DNA from: Vairimorpha apis BRL 01
Taxonomy: Eukaryota; Microsporidia; Nosematidae
NCBI GenBank assembly: GCA_000447185.1
Contig: KE647238.1
Span: 1-25,574 of the forward strand
Length of the DNA stretch: 25,574 bases
Direction: 5' to 3'
The translations under genes and the position numbers were made by a program. The notes under the pieces are model-generated. The model ran no database searches. It saw nothing but the letters and a program-made list of their open reading frames with translations, and was not told the origin of the DNA. This document shows positions 20,336 to 25,574 of the stretch, in pieces (the stretch's first letter is position 1; every line of letters starts with the position of its first letter).

Positions 20336-21151
20336 TTAAAAATGTAACTGTTTGTATGAAACATAATAAAATATGAAAGAAAGTAATAAAATTTCATAAA
20401 ATCTATTAATCATTTCACAAAATTTACTACATCCTTTTGTCGAATGGTTTACTTTAATATTTGTTGTTCTTGATCTAAAAAAAACCTCATAAATTAATTT
20501 ATAATGATTTTTAGGAATTCTTTTAGCTTTTTTTATAAAAATATGAATTTGATTTAAAAGTAAAAATAATATTAAAATAAGTAAAATTTTTGTGGAAATT
20601 TTCTTTTTTATAAATGAAAAATAAATCATAAAAATAAAAATAATTTTTACAAAATAAATATTTTTTTTTACAAACATCATATCAATTATCACGTTTAGAC
20701 TATATACAATAAAACAAAAAATTGCTTTTTGTCTCTTTACATATTCTGTATATTTGGAATATTCTAATCCTTTAATTTTAGAATAATGTTCTATAAATTC
20801 AGTTTGGCATATTTTATCAGCATATATTTCTATAAATACATCAAAAATTATAAGCATTATATATAATTGTTTTTGTATAAAAGGAGTGTCTAATTTTGTA
20901 AAAATATAATAAACAACAAACATATTTACAAAAAGTAATTTTTTGTATAATTTTAGTTGAAGATAATTTTTTGTCATCATTATGTATGTGATATGAGCAA
21001 ACGTGTAAAAATTCATTAGTAGTATTTTTAAAACAGAATGTCTAATTAAAAAAACAATGTTTGCATCCACATTATACAATATATATGCAATTAAACATAA
21101 TCTGAAGTAAAAATTTAAAGTATAAAGTATGCAAATTGTGTTTTTACTCAT
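20336..21151 (-). CDS. multi-pass membrane protein, function unknown
   Basis: A complete 271-residue frame with ATG at 21151 preceded by AACCCTATT. I count seven to eight hydrophobic segments, roughly at residues 8-26, 31-58, 70-86, 95-111, 142-160, 164-181, 187-206 and 252-266. Two hydrophilic loops stand out: 112-141, charged (KIKGLEYSKYTEYVKRQK), and 207-250, strongly basic (KKAKRIPKNHYK...RSRTTNIKVNH) with two nearby cysteines (C241, C245). There is no cleavable signal peptide; it is rich in Ile, Phe and Tyr as expected for a membrane protein in this composition. I recognise no transporter signature. It could be a lineage-specific transporter or an ER or plasma-membrane protein. Stands alone with about 1 kb of spacer on each side. 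Confidence 0.85.
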   Translation of the reverse strand: MSKNTICILYTLNFYFRLCLIAYILYNVDANIVFLIRHSVLKILLMNFYTFAHITYIMMTKNYLQLKLYKKLLFVNMFVVYYIFTKLDTPFIQKQLYIMLIIFDVFIEIYADKICQTEFIEHYSKIKGLEYSKYTEYVKRQKAIFCFIVYSLNVIIDMMFVKKNIYFVKIIFIFMIYFSFIKKKISTKILLILILFLLLNQIHIFIKKAKRIPKNHYKLIYEVFFRSRTTNIKVNHSTKGCSKFCEMINRFYEILLLSFIFYYVSYKQLHF

Positions 21152-21160
21152 AATAGGGTT
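21152..21160 (-). promoter_or_regulatory. CCC-type start motif
   Basis: The minus strand reads AACCCTATT followed by ATG, with the CCC three bases farther out than in the tightest examples. Confidence 0.55.
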
Positions 21161-22124
21161 TTTAATTAATTAAATTTTTTGTTTACATCATATAAAACTT
21201 TATAAACAATTTAAATAAATTTTTTATTAGTTAATTAATAAAAATAATATACACAAAATTTCAAATGATCTTTAATTTCAAAATTTAAATTATTTAATAG
21301 TTCTGTTTAAAATAAATATTTTTATAAAAAATTGAAAATGTTGTTTTTTTCAAGTTGTTTTTATTGTTTAAATTTTTCTAAAATTTTATTTATGTGTATT
21401 TATAATGTAAATAATTAAATTACAAGTTGTCATAAATTGTATTTTCTGTGATTAACCTATCTATAATTTCAATTTTTATGTCAAAAAATAAATAAATAAA
21501 TTTAAGAAAATTTTCTTTTAAAAATATTATTTAAATTGTTTAAAATTTATTTGTTTTAACAATTTTTATTATATATTTTTAAAGTTATATAAATAAAAAA
21601 TGATGTAAATTTTTTCTAAATCAAGTTAACGAAGAGCAGTATAAACTTTTTAATGATTTAAAAATACATTAAATGATTATTTATGCATTTTTTACTTACT
21701 ATAAAAATTTGAAAATATTTTAATTTTATATAAAAGCATCGTGACTATTATTATACTTTTATTTTAAATTAGGTTTAATAATTATTTAAAAAAAGCCTTT
21801 AAAAATAATTTAATGTTATTTTGTCGTTTAATTTTAAATAATAACACTTTTCCATATTTATAGTAAATAAATTTATAAAATATTTTTTTTGATATTAATT
21901 TTTTATTTAAATTAATATATTGCGATGAAGTTTCAATCATAACGTATTTTTATAAAAATATAATATTAATAAAAAAACTTAAATTAATAAATACATTTTA
22001 TAAAAAAAGTACCTACTCCATAAATAAATTTTTAAATAATAAAAAATCTTAATTTAATTTATACTCATATTATAAATAAGTAAATAATTTATGTTTTTAT
22101 AAAATATTTTAAGTTTTACTACGT
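21161..22124. other. AT-rich intergenic DNA, no gene seen
   Basis: No open stretch of coding character on either strand and no clear repeat. Confidence 0.5.
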
Positions 22125-23178
22125 ATGAAATGGTTGAAAATAAAAAGAAATTTTATATGCAAAAAATCTAATAAAACTTGCCTTAATGTAGGCAATATAA
22201 TGAAGAACATAAAAGAATGTATAATATTACTAATTAATTGTTTACAAATAAATATTATTAAATTAAATAAAATCTTATAATTTTTATAAGATGAAAATAA
22301 ATTTATTGTAATAGGATATTATTACTTTTTTTTAAAAAAAATCTATTAATTACAGGAACACGAAAAAAAAGACCTGCATATAAAATAGAACACAATTACT
22401 TAAATTTAGTTTGAAGAAAAATTTTGAGAACAAGAGTGATCATGTAAAAAAGCAGCTTTTTTATAGTTTATACTAAAGCAGATACATATTTAGTCATAAC
22501 AAAAAATATTCAAAATTTAAATTATTTTAAAAATTGTGAATGTTTTATTACTCAAAAAACAAAACAAAACTTTGTAATAAATTTTAAAAAAATGTAAAAT
22601 ATGATAGTATATCTTAAAAGAATTTAGAAATGAATTAAAAAAAGAAACAACTGTTTTATAATTAAAAGTTATGCTTTAAAAAAAAGTTTTTTTTTTGAAA
22701 GTGGCATGTACAATTACAATAATCAAGCAATTAAAACAGCAAACAATAATTCTAATAATAGCAAAAATATGATAAATTATAATTATATGTTTTACACAAT
22801 GCTTAAAATAATTGCATAAATCTTTAATTAGGTAGCAAGTAAAAATAAAAAAATTAATATACATCTTCTCCATAAATATCCACAAAACTATGTTAAAATA
22901 GGAAAAGATATTACATAAAGAGAAAATATAAGATATAAATAAAAATCAAAATTCTTTTAATTGACGAAATGAATAAATATACACTAATTGGTGAAATTAA
23001 GTCTTTTAATTTAACAATGTACAACAATTCAAGCCATAGAAACCTATTAAATATTGTTAATTTGCAAATAAAATGTAATTTCTTTTTCTATTTAAGAAAA
23101 GATAATACGAGTTGTTTTCTTCTACTAAAGTATAAACTAAAATTATTACTAAAACAAAATTCAAAAAATCAACGATAA
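22125..23178 (+). pseudogene. possible decayed coding region, product unknown
   Basis: The plus strand is A-rich, like the coding strand of the intact genes, and carries a chain of open pieces longer than expected in such A/T-rich DNA. The first is a 51-codon frame from ATG 22125 (MKWLKIKRNFICKKSNKTCL onward, four Cys). Next comes a frame from about 22349 (ITGTRKKRPAYKIEHNYLNL, then TKADTYLVITKNIQNLNYFK) with only three stops in about 90 codons. A stretch from about 22670 reads SFFFESGMYNYNNQAIKTAN, and a 69-codon frame runs from ATG 22969. No single frame joins them and no domain is certain. The first piece faintly recalls the N-terminal Cys region of ISXO2/Merlin transposases. It may be one dead gene, two, or partly chance. 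Confidence 0.3.
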
Positions 23179-23988
23179 ATTTTATAATATTTTTAATTTA
23201 CAACTAATAATAAGACTATTATAAGTATTATAGTGTACCTGAGAATAAACAAGATAATATAATACAAATCGATAGAATAATAAACTTAACTTTTAGCTGG
23301 AACGATATTATTATTATCGATATAATAATAAAATTCTCAAATAAGCTATTTTTTTGTTGTTTATAAATCATAATATTAACATAATTATTTGATATTTAAA
23401 GGTATATTAATTTAAGTTTTTTGTATTTTAACCAATTGTCATCTTTTTTATTATAATAACATAAATTTTTAAAAAACTTAATATATTTGATTATATTTTA
23501 TTAAATAAACATAATGATAAAACATAATGGTTTAAATTATGTAAAATATTTATTAAAATTAATAAATTACTATTATTTATTTTGATTACAATATTCAAAA
23601 AATTTACAACAAAATCTAACAATATTTTTTCATAGTTTGTTTTTTTGTGTTTTAGAAAATTAAAAAAATTTATAATTATCTTAAAATATACATTAACCAT
23701 ATTTTATTAATTATTTAAATTTCTTTTTTTAACGTATATAAAAAAATTTTATAAATAAAAATATTATTTCATGTTTTATAAAATATAATTTCTTTAAATT
23801 AACAATTTTTTTTAAATTATTCTATTTAAAATATTTATATTTGTTATAATATGATAAATAAAAATATTTTTATTATATTATCACATTTGATAAATATCAT
23901 AATTATTTATCTTAAATATTTTTTTTGATTAAATAATTTATAAATATAATTTATAAATTTAGTTTAAAACTTTATGTAATAATTTTTT
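23179..23988. other. AT-rich intergenic DNA, no gene supported
   Basis: A 69-codon minus-strand frame (23491-23700) starts with ATG but is low-complexity Ile/Leu/Asn/Phe, lacks a CCC context and resembles chance translation. Nothing else seen. Confidence 0.45.
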
Positions 23989-24651
23989 TCAAGAATTCTT
24001 AATTTCATCTTTATATTTAATAAAAGACCAAATTAAATTACAAGCATCTTCTTTAGCTACGTTTATATCATAAGCATATCTAGATTCAAATTTTTCATTC
24101 ATAAACATAGCTCGACATATATAAACACCATTACTTTTTTCAAATAAATATTCTGGATGTGATATACTATTATTAATGCAATAATTATTAATATTAACAC
24201 TAAAACTTTCTTTATATTCTATAAGTATATTATTTCTTGTTTCATTATCGTCTTCTGAAAAATTCGGTACATATTTGTTATATTGAAGATTTTTAATTTT
24301 CATTTTACCTTTTGTACTTTTAGATTCCAAAATAAAATTTTTATTAGAATTTATTGACTTCTTTTTATTGTCAAATGATTCTTTTTTAATTTTTTTAACA
24401 TTATTTTCATTTAAATTTTGCATGATAACATTATTTTTATTAGATTCATCAATACTATTTTCTGTTTGTTTTTTATTTAGAGAATTAATGATAGTATCAA
24501 TGATTAAATTTAATTCTAATAAGTCATAGATTATTATTTCAGCATCAAATATTTTAACGTTATAAAATTCTTCGTTTTTCTCACAAACAAATAATGGTAA
24601 ATTTGGAAAATACAAACAATATTTTTTTTCAATTGTTTTTAAATTTAACAT
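23989..24651 (-). CDS. protein with a probable C-terminal double-stranded RNA-binding domain
   Basis: A complete 220-residue frame; the ATG at 24651 is preceded by ACCCTTTAA, the CCC start context. Residues 1-60 are hydrophobic-acidic and look folded (YCLYFPNLPLFVCEKNEEFY, then EIIIYDLLELNLIIDTII). Residues 61-130 are a Lys/Asn/Ser-rich, probably disordered linker with basic clusters. Residues 153-213 follow the dsRBD pattern in order: helix 1 (INNYCINNSISH), PEYLFEKSNG, three-strand sheet (VYICRAMFMNEKFESRYA), then the helix-2 start NVAKEDACNLIWSF, where AK-x2-A corresponds to the usual KK-x-AK-x2-A motif, with only the second lysine kept. The PeY and Gly positions fit. The protein would bind structured RNA, for example in RNA processing or an RNA-interference cofactor role; no nuclease or helicase domain is present. 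The partner is unknown. The domain call is by eye. Confidence 0.85.
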   Translation of the reverse strand: MLNLKTIEKKYCLYFPNLPLFVCEKNEEFYNVKIFDAEIIIYDLLELNLIIDTIINSLNKKQTENSIDESNKNNVIMQNLNENNVKKIKKESFDNKKKSINSNKNFILESKSTKGKMKIKNLQYNKYVPNFSEDDNETRNNILIEYKESFSVNINNYCINNSISHPEYLFEKSNGVYICRAMFMNEKFESRYAYDINVAKEDACNLIWSFIKYKDEIKNS

Positions 24652-24660
24652 TTAAAGGGT
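24652..24660 (-). promoter_or_regulatory. CCC-type start motif
   Basis: The minus strand reads ACCCTTTAA then ATG, a CCCTTT form of the motif. Confidence 0.6.
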
Positions 24661-24959
24661 AGAAAATATTATATAATAATTTTTTAAAGTTAATGTTTTA
24701 ACTTTTTTTATAAATACTTTAAATGTTGATGAATATAAATTTTTAATAAGCAAAATTAAAAAAATAATTTTTATTTAAAATAAAAATAATATATAATATT
24801 TATCTTTATAAACATATTAATAATTTTGCATGATCGCTGTTGTTGAATCTAAAAAATTTATTATAATAAAACATTGAGAATTAAATAAAATCCAATGACT
24901 AAACTACACAACGAAATACAAAAGTAATAAAAATATGGCTAGTTATATAAATATATAAA
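24661..24959. other. AT-rich spacer
   Basis: No coding-like stretch seen. The left boundary of retrotransposon copy 3 falls near its right end but cannot be placed exactly. Confidence 0.45.
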
Positions 24960-25574
24960 CAATGAAGTTATAAACATTAACCAATCTTCTACATAGCTAA
25001 AAAAATGAAAGAACTATAATAAATCCAAAACATGTAATGCTTACTATAGAATAAAATATTTTTTATGGACATGAGAACATTTTTATATTGTAGATCTCAA
25101 AAAAAGACATTGAACATATAGCTATCAAGTGTGACCATTCTTTGGGTTTTTAATACATTATAAGACACAATAAGGTAGTTGTATGCATACATCTGCTTCT
25201 TTATATAAATATGGATTTAAAAAAACTTATAAATTATAACAAACTAAGTTCAAGAGGTTATGTTTTATTACAATGCAATATACAGGTGAAAAAATAATCA
25301 TTTACTGATTTCAGATCTTGTTATAATAAACATAATATCCTTGTTATAGATAAGAAGAATAAAGAATTCTTATTGTCTAGAACGAAAAATCAATGAAATA
25401 TGATCTCTTGGCTAATGAAAAAATTTTAAATACAAGCTTGAATAATTTTATATGTAATAACATGAGATGGGGTGGTATCTATGTACCACAGAAATTATAT
25501 CAAAGAACTGAAAATTTAACCATATCTTGATATTTACATACAATCTATTGTACATATAAGACATTAAAGTACAT
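24960..25574 (+). mobile_element. RLE-type non-LTR retrotransposon fragment (copy 3), cut by window edge
   Basis: The plus-strand translation parallels copy 1 in order: INQSST-L (copy 1 IKESSTW) near 24975; KKDIEHIAIKCDHS, with the His/Cys half of the zinc motif, near 25100; IRHNKVVVCIHLLLYIN (copy 1 RRHNEALRCIHLQL); an endonuclease segment NKHNILVIDKKNKEF (about 25325-25370), better kept than in copy 1 with its central acidic residue; KYDLLANE (25396-25419); and DGVVSMYHRNYIKELKI then IYIQSIV, near the C-terminus. The CxxC of the zinc motif is not clear. Several stops (including TGA where Trp is expected before DGVVS) and frame changes show it is dead. It is more A/T-rich and more diverged than copy 1, so older or a related subfamily. 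The 3' tail and right flank lie outside the window. Confidence 0.75.

Noticed and set aside
22676..22885. Minus-strand hydrophobic frame of 69 codons
   Set aside because: The start is TTG, there is no CCC context, and it lies opposite an A-rich plus strand with its own open pieces.
23491..23700. Minus-strand frame of 69 codons with ATG
   Set aside because: Low-complexity Ile/Leu/Asn/Phe, no start motif and no domain; chance length in A/T-rich DNA cannot be excluded.
1..25574. tRNA, rRNA, CRISPR array or bacterial/phage origin
   Set aside because: I found no GC-rich cloverleaf-like block, rRNA core, regularly spaced repeats, Shine-Dalgarno pattern or operon. Start contexts and element types point to a eukaryotic nuclear genome.

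Overview
The window looks like part of a very AT-rich, low-gene-density microsporidian nuclear genome. The evidence is: extreme A/T content; short single-exon genes separated by 1-4 kb of A/T-rich DNA with no visible coding; a CCC-type motif a few bases before several start codons (AACCCT|ATG, CAACCC|ATG, AACCCTATT|ATG, ACCCTTTAA|ATG), which is a recognised microsporidian start context; Asn/Lys/Ile-rich proteins; two secreted-looking proteins; and decayed transposable elements of types reported from larger microsporidian genomes. I cannot name the species. No rRNA, tRNA or CRISPR array is visible.

Layout. At 613-2012 (-) lies a dead gene for an N-terminally anchored membrane protein, with four frame changes and three in-frame stops. 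Bases 2013-3862 are mostly empty but hold two short coding-like relics (about 2456 and 3535). At 3863-4582 (-) is an intact gene for a protein with one C-terminal membrane span. Bases 5414-5457 carry an exact 22-bp tandem duplication. The block 6028-8906 is a transposon-hit locus. A 5'-truncated non-LTR retrotransposon with the end of its RT, a CCHC-type zinc motif and a restriction-like endonuclease lies between two exact 19-bp direct repeats. It landed on the CCC/ATG start region of a gene (7596-8560) that is now a pseudogene. A second, about 200-bp, 3' piece of the same family follows between 18-bp near-identical repeats. A third copy runs off the right edge of the window (about 24960-25574).

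From about 9440 to 12920 there is a second copy of the relic seen at 2456, an unexplained GC-richer patch (about 10490-10680), a possible further retrotransposon scrap (about 12095-12250) and a perfect 22-bp inverted repeat (12707-12792). The right half carries five intact genes: a secreted Cys/Asn/Pro-rich protein (12921-13922, +), a basic Asn-rich probably nuclear protein (15877-16683, -), a secreted protein with a ricin-B-lectin-like core (18519-19235, -), a multi-pass membrane protein (20336-21151, -) and a protein ending in a probable double-stranded RNA-binding domain (23989-24651, -).

There are no operons: each gene stands alone with its own start context, and I see no shared pathway. 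The main story is a gene-poor region shaped by site-duplicating, 5'-truncated retrotransposon insertions and by gene decay. None of the functional calls was checked against a database; similarities were judged by eye from translations.
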